Numbered from the stretch's first letter, positions 1-9,856 are shown. The stretch is 64,000 nucleotides of DNA from Allocoprococcus sp004560705 (GCF_052065755.1 NZ_JBQHTK010000011.1:1-64000), one strand, 5' to 3'. A program made the numbers and translations. Notes: generated by a model from the sequence alone, not told the origin.

Positions 1-3000
1 GTTCTTTCCAGAGTAGATACATGTAGGTTCTGTACTTTCTTCTTTCACTTTTTCAACTTTAACCTCTACAGCATCACCTTCAAGCTTATGAGTATCGTCA
101 TTCTGACATGTAAAAACTGCAGTTGCGGTTGCGGTATGATCAGCTTCATTTTCCACCCATGTGAACTCTGCTTTGTAATTATGTCCTAATGCGTTGGTTT
201 CAACAACTTTCGTATCCGTTACAGGCTTAATTTCTTCGCCTTGTTCACCTTTTACTTTGGCCGTTGCCGTGTAGGTAACATTTCCACCTTGTTCACAAGT
301 TGCTGATGTATTTTCTTTATTTACACTTACGTCTACATCATCACCTTCTAGTTTATGGCTGTTATCATTCTGGCATGTGAAGACTGCTGTTGCTCCCCAT
401 TCTCCTGTCGGTTTTCCTTCCTCATCGGTCTCTTCTACCCAAGTAATTTCTCCCTTGTAGTCATGACCCGTTGCCGGGATCTCATCCACTTTCAGATCCT
501 TATCGGATGTTTCAAAAGTATAAGGTTCTTCGCCTTCTGCCTTTGTGTAAGAAGCAGTTGCTTTATAAACATTCTTACCTGCTTCTTCACAAGTTGCAGC
601 TGCGCTCTTCTCTTTGTCTAATTCAACATAGCCTTCCAGTTCTTCTTCCGGAGCATCTTCACAAGCAGAACATTTAATCTTAGCAGTTGCTTTGTATGGG
701 GTTTGAGTATCTTCACTCTGAGCTTCTGTCTCTTCTGATTCTTCACCCTCAGACTTATCAACCTCTGCCCATGTCCATGTTGCTTCATAATCATGTCTTC
801 CAGCTTTTGTCGTTTCAGTCTTCTTAGCAACGATCTTCTTTCCATCGTCTGTAGTTCCTGTTGCTACATAGTTGATTGTAAGACCTGTATCGCAAGTACC
901 ACTTACGGTCTTTCCATTTTCTCCTACTGTAAGTTCTACATTCTCCAGAGTAATAGGGTCTGTTACCGAATTCTCAGCATTCAATTTGTTCTCATCGTCA
1001 TGCTCATGAGCTCCTAACACATCCAACTTTCTTCCCTGGCATATTGCACAATTCGCTTCACCAGTAACCGTTGCTGCTGTATTCTCTTTGTTCCAATTTA
1101 CACTGTCATTGCTTGTTACTTCATATGTATGACCAGCAATTTCTACTGCATGATCATAGACTGCTTTTTCTTTATCATATTCTGCTTTCTGTTCATCGTA
1201 ATTAGGACTACTCTCTTTAGGTTCTGTCGGTTCTTCAATTGCGAATCCACAAACTGTGCAGACATAGCAATCTCCGCTGTTCCAGTTGCCATTGCCATCC
1301 TTTGTATAGTACCGTTCATTGAAATGAACATAATGATGATCGCATGCCGTACCTTCGTTCACAACACGTGAGCCATCATCAACAGCGCCACACTTCGTAC
1401 AACGTTTTTCTGTATATCCATCACGTCCACAGAATGTTTCTGTTACAGTTTCATAATTATGCTCACAAGTTGTTCCCATTTCAAAAGTATCAACAAAAAC
1501 AGCACTCCACATGAACTCGTCATTGTCGTTCGTTTCTTTGCTATATCCCATTTCAGCGAGCTGTTCATCACTGTAACCAGAATTTTGCGTATAATCGCTG
1601 TAATTTGGATTATAATTACTTTCCTCATACTCATAACCATAGCTTGAAATATCATTTACAGATTTCTTACCTGAAATGAATCCAAGATTGGTAGCAATAG
1701 ATACATACATATTACCGTCTTCTTTTATTGTCATTGCTGCAATCGGACGGTTCGTAAAGGTAAAGGCCGCTTCACCTTCACTGCATGTTGTAAACGCCAT
1801 ACCTCCAAACGGATTGGTATTATCACGTTTTCCAGATACTTTATCGTATTCTTTTACGATGGAAACCGCACCGGATGAGAGCTCATAACTAAGAATACAA
1901 TTACTCAGATTGAAGTATATCTTACCATCATACATAGCAGCTGTGAGCATGATAGATGGATAAATATCACATTCTTCTTTATACTTCGCAAATAAATAGG
2001 TCAGAAGTTCATTATCTACCATCTTTCCTTCTTCAGGATCATAGACCTGTGCAGAAAGGGTATTATCGTCTTCATCCTTTGGATTGAAATCGATTAGTGT
2101 AGTAAAATCAGAATCAGCTCCTTTTTTCTCATCTTTATCGGTAATCGGATGATATACAATTTTATAATCCGGGTCAGATCCTGCTATCAGAGCTTCAAGC
2201 TTAGATTCATCAAAGTCTTGTGAACCTTCTGAGCCTTGCATATTGCCAAATTCTCTCATCATAGAAAGCTGATCTGTTGAATCATACAGATAATAGAAGT
2301 TCTTTCCATCCGAATATGCATTACTAGAAATACGTGCAAACCAGGAATCTTCATATGAAGTATCTGTTGCAGCATCCTTATACAGCGTTGCAATTTCCTC
2401 CATATTTCCATCATAAAGTTCACGTGCGGTACTGTCACTGAACAGGAAATACATATGGTTCATTGTACCGTCAATCTCTACACGGTCACGATTCATACAT
2501 TCTACATAAATGTCCGCGTAACACGGGTCAACGTAATACCATTTTCGATCAACCTTAACCGCATTCCAGAAATGTACTTCACCAAAGGGACTTTTCTCAC
2601 CAAACATAGTTGTATTTGCATCATAGGTAATACGAACCATATCAACGATATAGTCTTTATTAATGTCCAGTGTTTTATTTCCGTCTGCATCTGTAGTATA
2701 GTACAGTTCATCCGGAGTCTTCCAGTTTTCTGATACACTCATGTTGGTTCCGGCACCATCCTTACCATAGTATTCCGGACTCATATACTGTACAATATAA
2801 GAAAACGCTTTGGAATAACCGGCACATACACCTTTTCCCTCTGCAAGGATTCCGATATGGTTACCTTCCCAGGCACCAAGAATCCCCTGTGTCAGACCTT
2901 CTGCAGCCTGCTTAGCGTAAACCGGAATAGCTTTATTAGGAGTCATTCCATCAAGGTCATCAAGAGGCTGATCCATCTGCTGTTCTACAATCTGATCAAT

Positions 3001-4308
3001 AGTCATTGTAACACCAGGCTGTACTTCAACACCTTCTGTATTAGCCTTTTTAATAAACTCATCTGCATCCGCACTGAGCTGTGCTGCTGCTTCCGGACCA
3101 AATTCAGACTCAACGAATCCTGCTGCATCCTCTGAGATAGCTTCTGCATGTTCATCCATGTATGCCTGTGCCTGAGCTTCTGCATCTTCTTCAGACATTC
3201 CCTGATCTATGCAGTTCTGTTTTATGATGCTTTTAATAGCTCCTTCATAGTATTGCTGACGGAACTGCGCCTCTACTCCAGCTTTAATCTGACTGCGGAA
3301 CTGATCCCCGATCTGCTTTTCATATATTGCATACATTTGATCATAAATTTCATCATAATGCTCATGCTTCTGAGGATTCTTGGCTACCATAAGCGGATCG
3401 TCCTTCTCACCATCACCGTCGGTATCGCCCTTCATGATATATCCCATATCAAATGTAGCCTGATGTGCGATCCAGTCATTCAGTACCAGCAGCTTCTGAG
3501 CCATTGTCTCTGCACCGGATTCTTTTACTTCTTGTATCGCTTCATCACGTTTTTCTGCAATAGCACCGGCATAGTACTTAATACCAAACTGATCAGCATA
3601 ATAGAAGTTCTGGATCATTCCCATGAGATCGTCAAAAGAATAGGCTCCACTTCTTACCTGATCTACAGTATAACCTGCGAGAACAAGCATCTCTCCCAGA
3701 ACACCCAGACCATCCTCTTTATTATCATTATAACTGAGGAAAAACGGCTGCTGTACACCAAGTAAGTTAGCATTGTCGTTACACTGATCCTGATACTGTT
3801 TCCACATGTAGAGAATCTGCTGAATCTGTTCTTCTGTCAGAGCGACGCTTTCGCCTTCTTCACTCAAAACGGTCATACCATTCAGTTCTTCTTCGATGGT
3901 GCTCGTTACCGGATCGTTTTCATCTACTTCTACAGCATTTTCCTCATCTACAGGTACACTGTACGGTGTTACACCTGACACATCAATATCTTCCGCATGT
4001 ACCGTATACCCTGTAAAATTCTCCTCAATCGGAGTAACTGTCGGCTGTTCTTCTTCCTGCTGTGCCTCCGGTTCAGTTGTATCCGGATTCGTCGGTTCCG
4101 GCTGCGTTGTTTCTTGCTCTTCGGCCACCGGTTCAGTCGTCTCGCCAGCAGCGTCGGCGGGTTCTTCTGTCTCCGGGCTCTCTGTCGTAACAGCAGTTTC
4201 ATTTTCTGTATCGTCAGCTGGGGTCGCATATACAGGGAACGAAATCATACTGAACGTCATAGAGACGGAGAGGAGAAGACTCGCTAGTTTCTTCATCCTT
4301 TTTTTCAT
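1..4308 (-). CDS. Secreted transglutaminase-like surface protein with C-terminal Cys repeats (3' end beyond window)
   Basis: The frame is open from an ATG at 4308 to the window edge (1436 codons, no stop), so the C-terminus is missing. An AAGGAAGG ribosome site precedes the start. A Lys-rich signal peptide (MKKRMKKLASLLLSV, cleavage near VYA-TPA) is followed by a Thr/Glu/Pro-rich linker. A transglutaminase-like core has C495 in KGVCAGYSKAF, H579 in EVHFWNAV and D594 in YYVDPCYAD, the expected Cys-His-Asp triad. After it come a region with CTKCG and CTVCG pairs and then GHDY-type repeats of roughly 95-110 residues starting at about 801, 468 and 186, each with a conserved FTCQND or CSACED segment. 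Secretion, cell-surface location and cross-linking or peptidase activity are inferred from the family. No anchor is visible inside the window. It probably shares a transcript with the small Cys-rich ORF just upstream. Confidence 0.85.
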   Translation of the reverse strand, partial: MKKRMKKLASLLLSVSMTFSMISFPVYATPADDTENETAVTTESPETEEPADAAGETTEPVAEEQETTQPEPTNPDTTEPEAQQEEEQPTVTPIEENFTGYTVHAEDIDVSGVTPYSVPVDEENAVEVDENDPVTSTIEEELNGMTVLSEEGESVALTEEQIQQILYMWKQYQDQCNDNANLLGVQQPFFLSYNDNKEDGLGVLGEMLVLAGYTVDQVRSGAYSFDDLMGMIQNFYYADQFGIKYYAGAIAEKRDEAIQEVKESGAETMAQKLLVLNDWIAHQATFDMGYIMKGDTDGDGEKDDPLMVAKNPQKHEHYDEIYDQMYAIYEKQIGDQFRSQIKAGVEAQFRQQYYEGAIKSIIKQNCIDQGMSEEDAEAQAQAYMDEHAEAISEDAAGFVESEFGPEAAAQLSADADEFIKKANTEGVEVQPGVTMTIDQIVEQQMDQPLDDLDGMTPNKAIPVYAKQAAEGLTQGILGAWEGNHIGILAEGKGVCAGYSKAFSYIVQYMSPEYYGKDGAGTNMSVSENWKTPDELYYTTDADGNKTLDINKDYIVDMVRITYDANTTMFGEKSPFGEVHFWNAVKVDRKWYYVDPCYADIYVECMNRDRVEIDGTMNHMYFLFSDSTARELYDGNMEEIATLYKDAATDTSYEDSWFARISSNAYSDGKNFYYLYDSTDQLSMMREFGNMQGSEGSQDFDESKLEALIAGSDPDYKIVYHPITDKDEKKGADSDFTTLIDFNPKDEDDNTLSAQVYDPEEGKMVDNELLTYLFAKYKEECDIYPSIMLTAAMYDGKIYFNLSNCILSYELSSGAVSIVKEYDKVSGKRDNTNPFGGMAFTTCSEGEAAFTFTNRPIAAMTIKEDGNMYVSIATNLGFISGKKSVNDISSYGYEYEESNYNPNYSDYTQNSGYSDEQLAEMGYSKETNDNDEFMWSAVFVDTFEMGTTCEHNYETVTETFCGRDGYTEKRCTKCGAVDDGSRVVNEGTACDHHYVHFNERYYTKDGNGNWNSGDCYVCTVCGFAIEEPTEPKESSPNYDEQKAEYDKEKAVYDHAVEIAGHTYEVTSNDSVNWNKENTAATVTGEANCAICQGRKLDVLGAHEHDDENKLNAENSVTDPITLENVELTVGENGKTVSGTCDTGLTINYVATGTTDDGKKIVAKKTETTKAGRHDYEATWTWAEVDKSEGEESEETEAQSEDTQTPYKATAKIKCSACEDAPEEELEGYVELDKEKSAAATCEEAGKNVYKATASYTKAEGEEPYTFETSDKDLKVDEIPATGHDYKGEITWVEETDEEGKPTGEWGATAVFTCQNDNSHKLEGDDVDVSVNKENTSATCEQGGNVTYTATAKVKGEQGEEIKPVTDTKVVETNALGHNYKAEFTWVENEADHTATATAVFTCQNDDTHKLEGDAVEVKVEKVKEESTEPTCIYSGKN
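186..801 (-). repeat. Tandem protein repeats, GH(N/D)Y...FTCQND units
   Basis: Within the surface protein, units starting at about 801 (GRHDYEATWTW), 468 (GHDYKGEITWV) and 186 (GHNYKAEFTWV) share the order aromatic-rich start, TATAVFTCQND or CSACED segment, KLEGD, then ATCE. The spacing is 333 and 282 bases, and the array continues past the window edge. Units are diverged in DNA, so this is an old duplication and not a slippage-prone repeat. Confidence 0.7.
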
Positions 4309-4324
4309 AATTTTCCTTCCTTTA

Positions 4325-4459
4325 TTAATTATTTGTTGAAAAGTTACTACAATCCGTGCTAATGCACTGACTGCACGAACAACTTTTCCCCCGAATATTA
4401 CGGTCAAAAAGCTGTTCACATTTCACTTTACTGCAAACCTCGCTGACTTGATATTTCAT
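4325..4459 (-). CDS. Small six-cysteine peptide (44 aa), unknown
   Basis: An ORF of 44 codons starts MKYQVSEVCSKVKC and ends NFSTNN. It has a strong GAGGGGG ribosome site eight bases before the ATG and stops 16 bases before the start of the secreted transglutaminase-like gene, so the two look co-transcribed. Cysteines lie at residues 9, 14, 27, 29, 32 and 37, the last four in a SCSCSQC...DC cluster. There is no signal peptide and no membrane segment. Six cysteines in about 45 residues recalls SCIFF-type RiPP precursors, but the spacing differs and no radical-SAM maturase is in the window, so a small metal-binding protein is equally possible. Function unknown. Confidence 0.6.
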   Translation of the reverse strand: MKYQVSEVCSKVKCEQLFDRNIRGKSCSCSQCISTDCSNFSTNN

Positions 4460-4507
4460 ATTGTTACCCCCTCTGGATGCAGTAAACGGCGCAGAAATGC
4501 TACTCTA

Positions 4508-4536
4508 AGATTAGCATGAATTCTACTTGTTTTCAA
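4508..4536 (-). promoter_or_regulatory. Candidate sigma-A promoter for the six-Cys peptide / surface protein
   Basis: On the minus strand TTGAAA (4536-4531) is followed after exactly 17 bases by TAATCT (4513-4508), about 50 bases before the peptide start. The match to the housekeeping consensus is good, but it is a sequence match only. Confidence 0.5.
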
Positions 4537-4616
4537 GCAGAAATATACCCAATTTATTCCACGAAATGTTGTCACATTTTTCAACAAAACTGTACACGAA
4601 TTTGCCCACTGACATA

Positions 4617-6395
4617 CTATGCATATTTTTCTTTCTTTTCCTTTTTCTGGCTTTCTTCTCCGAATCCGCTTGCCAGAATCTCGCTCTTAAGTCCAAGACG
4701 ATTGGTTTTGAAGTGGAAGAACGGGCGCTCCGGCAGTTCCGTGATTCGAACCGGCTGCATATGTTTCTCAAGGCATGCCCGGATCTCATCTTCAACATCT
4801 TCAACTGAATATCCCTCTTCCAGCATGACATACAGATACGGAAGGTAATATCCACTATGCTTGTTATCCGGTGCCACCACGAAGAATTCATCATGGATTC
4901 CTGCGATATTTGCATCTGCTACCAGATTTTCCATTTGAAGAGTTGCCAGATCACCGCCGCCATAGCGTGGTGCGGCCCCGCGGGTGAATGCATGCACGCT
5001 GCCATCTTCTTCCATGTATCCGATGTCTCCGGTGTGAAGCCAGATTCTGCCATCCGCATGCTTCTGAAGTACATCCGCTGTGGCTTCCTCCGTATCGTAG
5101 CCGAGCATAACACCCGGGCCGCATTCACAAATTTCTCCAAGCTGATTATATCCCAGTTCTTCCTGTGTTCCCGGTTTGAAGATGCTGATCATGCTCAGCG
5201 GAAGCGGAATACCGACATTACCATTTGCCATTTCCTTATCTGACATAGGAAGAGTCATATTGGAACCGCCTTCACTGCATCCGTATGCAACGGTAAATCG
5301 AACATTACAGTTATGGGCATTCAGGAATTTCTGCGCATTCCGGATCTGCTTGTTATTATAGGATTCGCATCCCACTCCCGAAGCAAGCAGATGTGACATA
5401 TCATAATCTTCCGGAACGCGGCCGTTATACATGAGAATCTCCATGAACATCGGAATGGTCGGCCATGCATTTGGGCGATAACGCATCACTTCCAGATCCA
5501 CATCGATCGGATCACAGAACGGATCCAGAATCAACAATTTATTGGATGCCATTGGCATTAATATCATGGACACAACCACCGCTACAAGTGCCGGCGGCAG
5601 GGCTGTCACCAGCCAGGTCGGGCGGAACGCATCGGAACCTGCATAGAAATTCATCTGATGAATAGTTCCGATCATGGTATAGGAAGAATGGATTACCTGT
5701 TTTGACGGGCCGGTGGAACCACTTGTGTATGCACGAAGCAGAGGACGATTCACATCCATCGGTGCTTCTACCGTTCCGGTATATTCGTTTCCAAGTTCCA
5801 TAAATTCATCCCAGCTCATAGCGGCCGGTCCATGTGCTTCCTGCCCGGCATAATTATTGTCCAGACATTTCTGAATATAATCCGGCATCTCACTTCGGCT
5901 GCAGGAATTGTAAGGATTCACGAGAACCACTTTCTTCGTCTCACTTCCAGCAAGATATGCTTCCAACTCATTCTGCTGGAGAAAATCATGTGCTATGATC
6001 GCTTTCGCACCGGATTTGGCAACGGCTTCCACATTTTCTTCCAACGTATTATCTCTGCAAAGCAGGGATGCACCGATCTTCTCTGCCCCCAGAAGCAGAT
6101 ACACGAATTCCGGAACCGAACGCAGGAATACCGGAATCTGATCATTCTCTCCAAATCCCAATGCACGCAGAGAGCGAGCTGCCGCTTCTGCATTCTCAAA
6201 TACTTCCCGCCAGAGAATATCCGCTCCGTAATAATGCATCGCCGCGACCTCATCTCCCGGGCAATTCATTTTCAAATATTCATTGACTGTACACTTCGGT
6301 ACCTCTAATCCACTGATTAACGCTTTCGGATAATATCTCATCCACGGACGATCTACACTTGGTTTCCCAGTCATTTTCTCATTCACATTCATCAT
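4617..6395 (-). CDS. AMP-forming acyl-CoA synthetase / AMP-dependent ligase
   Basis: A 592-residue member of the adenylate-forming superfamily, expected to activate a carboxylate as its acyl-AMP and usually transfer it to CoA. Visible core motifs are the P-loop AYTSGSTGPSKQ (residues 222-233), VAYGCSEGG (A5), LHTGDIGYMEEDGS (A7) with a following RG, and a C-terminal lysine in FKTNRLGLK (about K570). I chose the ATG at 6395 because GGAG lies six bases upstream; a longer frame to 6539 would run through a terminator hairpin and is unlikely. The substrate cannot be told. No carrier protein or other pathway gene is beside it. Upstream lies an XRE-type regulator on its own terminated transcript. 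The KKEKKEKYA tail is highly charged. Confidence 0.85.
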   Translation of the reverse strand: MMNVNEKMTGKPSVDRPWMRYYPKALISGLEVPKCTVNEYLKMNCPGDEVAAMHYYGADILWREVFENAEAAARSLRALGFGENDQIPVFLRSVPEFVYLLLGAEKIGASLLCRDNTLEENVEAVAKSGAKAIIAHDFLQQNELEAYLAGSETKKVVLVNPYNSCSRSEMPDYIQKCLDNNYAGQEAHGPAAMSWDEFMELGNEYTGTVEAPMDVNRPLLRAYTSGSTGPSKQVIHSSYTMIGTIHQMNFYAGSDAFRPTWLVTALPPALVAVVVSMILMPMASNKLLILDPFCDPIDVDLEVMRYRPNAWPTIPMFMEILMYNGRVPEDYDMSHLLASGVGCESYNNKQIRNAQKFLNAHNCNVRFTVAYGCSEGGSNMTLPMSDKEMANGNVGIPLPLSMISIFKPGTQEELGYNQLGEICECGPGVMLGYDTEEATADVLQKHADGRIWLHTGDIGYMEEDGSVHAFTRGAAPRYGGGDLATLQMENLVADANIAGIHDEFFVVAPDNKHSGYYLPYLYVMLEEGYSVEDVEDEIRACLEKHMQPVRITELPERPFFHFKTNRLGLKSEILASGFGEESQKKEKKEKYA

Positions 6396-6490
6396 AACTA
6401 ACTCCTTCTCGTATTTTCTGTATTTGCTGCAAAAACTGTTACCAGTGTAGCACAGTGCAAACAGGAACACACGGGAGTCATTTTGACAAA

Positions 6491-6533
6491 AAATGGAAGC
6501 GTGTGATTCATTTCGAATTACACGCTTCCATTT
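6491..6533 (-). terminator. Rho-independent terminator after the XRE regulator
   Basis: A 14-bp perfect stem (AAATGGAAGCGTGT with its complement) extends inward by five more pairs (one G-T) around a five-base loop. On the minus strand it is followed by a run of T. It separates the regulator at 6561-8039 from the ligase gene. Confidence 0.85.
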
Positions 6534-6560
6534 ATTCACATCGTGCCATATTATTTCTGA

Positions 6561-8039
6561 TTATTCCATGTTCATGACCATTTCCATTCCGTGCATCATG
6601 TGCTTTACATAATCAACAATGGCTTCTTTTTCGTAAATCACAACATTATCTTCATATTCCCAGCACGTTTCAAATGACTGTTCCAGTATTTTCTGCATGT
6701 CAAACCGGTTCACTAACATCATATTATTCGGACTTCCCACATTTTTCAGCCGTATACAGGAAATCGTATCCGACAGAAATATACATTGATCATCTGCGAA
6801 TTCAAAATCAGAAATGAATTTACCATAAACCAGACGGATTTCCAGATTTTCATAATTTTCACACAAAGCCAGCATGTGCTTCATATATTTCATTCTCTGT
6901 TCCGCACTCAGATAAACTTTATGATTATAGAAATCCACACTGTGTGCTGTAACCAGATTCGAAAACGCCGTTTCATAAATCATCATCCGGATATGTGATT
7001 CTTCCATCACCTTTTTCGCAAGCCGATGCGTGTTTCGAACCACCTCAACGCTCGTCGTCAATTTTCCGGTAAGACTTAATTCTTCCAGAATTTCTTCAAA
7101 AAGCTCATCCGGAAGGAAATGCTCCGTCAAATGCCCGATGACCCATCTCAGATTCGGTGACAGGAGATTATGTACATAATCGTGCTGAAGCAAGAGATCA
7201 CTCATCTGAACTCTTCGGAAAAGGAGACGCTCTTTACTGCAGAATGCCTTCATATTTTTATAAATTGTATTACAATTATCCACTTCTTCACTCAAAGCAA
7301 CTGAGATGCATCTGTCAGTGTTAATAAGAAGTCCGCTAATTACGAAATCATCCTTCACCGCAAAGATAAGCCGACCTGCCGCTTGTTCGTCGCCGTAGAG
7401 TTGGAAATCAACAAACGTGTTATCCGTGAGAAGATGAATCAGGAATAACGTGTCATAAAGATAATCCCATTTTTCCGGCTGTATATTCAGAATCATGGAA
7501 TAATGCACGTCAGGATATCCTCTGTGATCCGGGATATGCTCATTCTCGATCATCGTAAACTGAATCCGGTATTCATGATCCACCGCCATCAGATCCATGA
7601 CCGCCACAACATCCAGCGAATTAACCCTTCGCAGAACTGGGTGATGCATTTTCCCGATGTATTGCGACAGATTCAGTTCCGGGAAAAATAATGTCTTGGG
7701 TGCCACATCATTGCCGGTATTCTTCTTCATCTCATTTACATAATTGTATTCCGCCATTATATTATCCAGAATCGCGCTCTTCAGATCCCCAATATTATCC
7801 ACCTGATAATTATCCATCAGACTTCTTCTCCCTGCTTCGCTGGCATTATTAACAATACACTGACTAATTCCATTCAATATTTTCCTGGATGACTTCTCCG
7901 CCGGGATCATGCGCCCGCTCACCCATTTACTGATATAAGATACATCGTACTGCAGTTCCTGAGCCAGTGTATTATTCTTCAGTTCTGCTTCCGTCATCAG
8001 ATTATTCAATAATTTGCTGAATCGATTCTTTTCTTCCAT
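6561..8039 (-). CDS. XRE-type helix-turn-helix protein with large uncharacterised C-terminal domain
   Basis: The protein has 492 residues from the ATG at 8039 (AGGA five bases upstream). An earlier in-frame start at 8102 has no better site. The first 60 or so residues look like a lambda-repressor-type HTH: NNTLAQELQYDVSYISKWVSG is followed by RMIPAEKSSRKI. The remaining 430 residues contain no motif I recognise. They are rich in hydrophobic and aromatic residues with no membrane helix, and could be a ligand-binding or protein-interaction domain. The gene sits 165 bases upstream of the AMP ligase in the same direction but ends at its own terminator. Regulation of that ligase or of the nearby surface protein is possible but unproven. 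Confidence 0.7.
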   Translation of the reverse strand: MEEKNRFSKLLNNLMTEAELKNNTLAQELQYDVSYISKWVSGRMIPAEKSSRKILNGISQCIVNNASEAGRRSLMDNYQVDNIGDLKSAILDNIMAEYNYVNEMKKNTGNDVAPKTLFFPELNLSQYIGKMHHPVLRRVNSLDVVAVMDLMAVDHEYRIQFTMIENEHIPDHRGYPDVHYSMILNIQPEKWDYLYDTLFLIHLLTDNTFVDFQLYGDEQAAGRLIFAVKDDFVISGLLINTDRCISVALSEEVDNCNTIYKNMKAFCSKERLLFRRVQMSDLLLQHDYVHNLLSPNLRWVIGHLTEHFLPDELFEEILEELSLTGKLTTSVEVVRNTHRLAKKVMEESHIRMMIYETAFSNLVTAHSVDFYNHKVYLSAEQRMKYMKHMLALCENYENLEIRLVYGKFISDFEFADDQCIFLSDTISCIRLKNVGSPNNMMLVNRFDMQKILEQSFETCWEYEDNVVIYEKEAIVDYVKHMMHGMEMVMNME

Positions 8040-8210
8040 GCTTTCCTGTCCCTCATTTTCACATGATATATATTCAGAGCCCGGCTGATTTGTTACCTGC
8101 ATCCGAAGTTATATAATATGAACTTTCACCAAATTCATTAAAAATACATACCTTACTTCTCATTACTATACCATTATTTGAGGAGATTGTAAATTATTGA
8201 TATCATTTCA

Positions 8211-9818
8211 TCAAAGTTTCATCTTTTTAACCATAATTCCGGAAAGGATCAAGATTCCCACAATTCCTATTCCCAGAAAGATCATGATGCCAATCCCGCC
8301 TGTTTCCGGCAGCGAAAAGCCCTTCTGATTCTCCACCGCAACCGTGGAAATACCGGAATCCGTATTAAGTTTTGTCACGAATAATCCATCTGTCGCTGTT
8401 ATTTCTTTATCATTCACTTTGAGTGTAAATGTGCCTGTTGCAACTTGATTCATTTCGGATGCTGTAATTTCAATTTTGACTGGATTTGCAAGCAGAGTAT
8501 AGCCTGCAGGTGACTGTGTTTCTTTCAGATAATAGATTCCTTCATCAAGACGGGAGAATTGCAGCTTTCCGTCTTCGTCCGAAGTTGCTGTCCCGATTTT
8601 GTTTTCTGCGGACAGATTCTCGTTCGAGTAGAGCTCAAACACGGCTCCTTCCAGGGCAGCAGATGGTTTTGCAAATTTCTCCACCTCGATGCCAAAGCTG
8701 TAGACTTTGATTTCAGCCGATTCGGCCTGGGCATCTGTTCCCGGTTTGTTGTGATACTCAAGGACAGCCTGGTTTGAATTTCCTGTGATTCCCATCACTG
8801 CCTTGTCATTCACTTTGGCAAAATAAGTCACTTCCACAGCTTTCCCAAGGTTCTGCTTAATATAATCCGGCTGGAACTGTATGCTTAGATCTTCCGCTGT
8901 GCCGGTCTTGTTTTCTGCCGTGAATGCATAGGTATCTAATGATGCGCTGATCGGGATCCCGTCTATCTTGATCGTAACAGGGTGTGTGGTATCATTCAGA
9001 ATTTCCAGTCCGTCGCTCATCGTATCTTTGATTATGAATTTCGGGTTGGTGTAATCTTCTGTATATTCCGGAATCGAAGTTTCGATGACATATTGTACGT
9101 AGTCTCCTTCTTTCACACTTCCGTCTTCAGAGTCCGCCAGCTTCTTATCAATGGATATTTCTGCGCTTTTCGGAGCAACTGCCACATCATAGACCCATTT
9201 TGTTCCTGCCGCATTGCTCTGGTAATTATCAGTTGAGGGAATTGACACCAGAAATGGCTTTCCTGCCACATAACCGTCCGGCGCTTTCGTCTCTACTATC
9301 AGATAATAACCAAGTGCCAGATTCTCAAAGGTATAGGTTCCGTCTGTTTCTGCAGTAATCCCGGAGGCAATCGGCGTTTGCTCTGCGGCAGCCTGCTCCA
9401 GTCGTATCGCAAGTGCATCCAGTTCTGCAGCCGAATAACTGCCGAACAATTCATCAGGCTGAACCGTTTTAAGTACGTCCTGATACGCTGCTACTTTCTC
9501 AAATGATGCAAATTCTCCCACTGTACTTTCCGGAATCAAGCTCATGATTTTATAAATGGAGTATCTGGCACCGCCAATCGGAACCGCCTGCCCTGTCTCC
9601 TTACTCATTCTCTTGATGACCAGGCTCCCCGTCGTCTGCGTTCCGTCGATGATGGAATTGGCTGTCTCGGCAGCCTTTACCTGCATCGGTATCATCGCCG
9701 CCATTTCGGACGCATTCATTCCGGTCAGAGCAAGTGCCATTACCGCAGCCGCCCACTGCATGCTTTTTTTCTTGTTTTTCCTTCCTGCCGCTTTGTTTCT
9801 TGTCATTTGTTTCATCAT
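8211..9818 (-). CDS. LPXTG major pilin, SpaA-type
   Basis: The protein has 535 residues. The start at 9818 is chosen because AGGGGAAG precedes it; the frame is open upstream to 9881 without a ribosome site. A signal peptide is followed by an N-terminal domain and the pilin motif WVYDVAVAPK (residues 208-217), whose lysine K217 would be the isopeptide acceptor for sortase C polymerisation. A GramPos_pilin-D1-like domain (ISIDKKLADSEDG onward) comes next, then a Cna-B/SpaA domain with the E-box YYLKETQSPAGY. It ends LPETG (503-507), a hydrophobic helix and KKMKL. It is the last gene of the pilus locus, 38 bases after the upstream pilin. It likely forms the shaft of the fibre. Confidence 0.9.
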   Translation of the reverse strand: MMKQMTRNKAAGRKNKKKSMQWAAAVMALALTGMNASEMAAMIPMQVKAAETANSIIDGTQTTGSLVIKRMSKETGQAVPIGGARYSIYKIMSLIPESTVGEFASFEKVAAYQDVLKTVQPDELFGSYSAAELDALAIRLEQAAAEQTPIASGITAETDGTYTFENLALGYYLIVETKAPDGYVAGKPFLVSIPSTDNYQSNAAGTKWVYDVAVAPKSAEISIDKKLADSEDGSVKEGDYVQYVIETSIPEYTEDYTNPKFIIKDTMSDGLEILNDTTHPVTIKIDGIPISASLDTYAFTAENKTGTAEDLSIQFQPDYIKQNLGKAVEVTYFAKVNDKAVMGITGNSNQAVLEYHNKPGTDAQAESAEIKVYSFGIEVEKFAKPSAALEGAVFELYSNENLSAENKIGTATSDEDGKLQFSRLDEGIYYLKETQSPAGYTLLANPVKIEITASEMNQVATGTFTLKVNDKEITATDGLFVTKLNTDSGISTVAVENQKGFSLPETGGIGIMIFLGIGIVGILILSGIMVKKMKL

Positions 9819-9856
9819 TGTTTCTTCCCCTTTTCTTTTATTTTCAAACAACATCC

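Noticed and set aside
4325..4459. Calling the six-Cys peptide a SCIFF RiPP precursor
   Set aside because: Cysteine spacing does not follow the SCIFF pattern and no radical-SAM maturase lies in the window.
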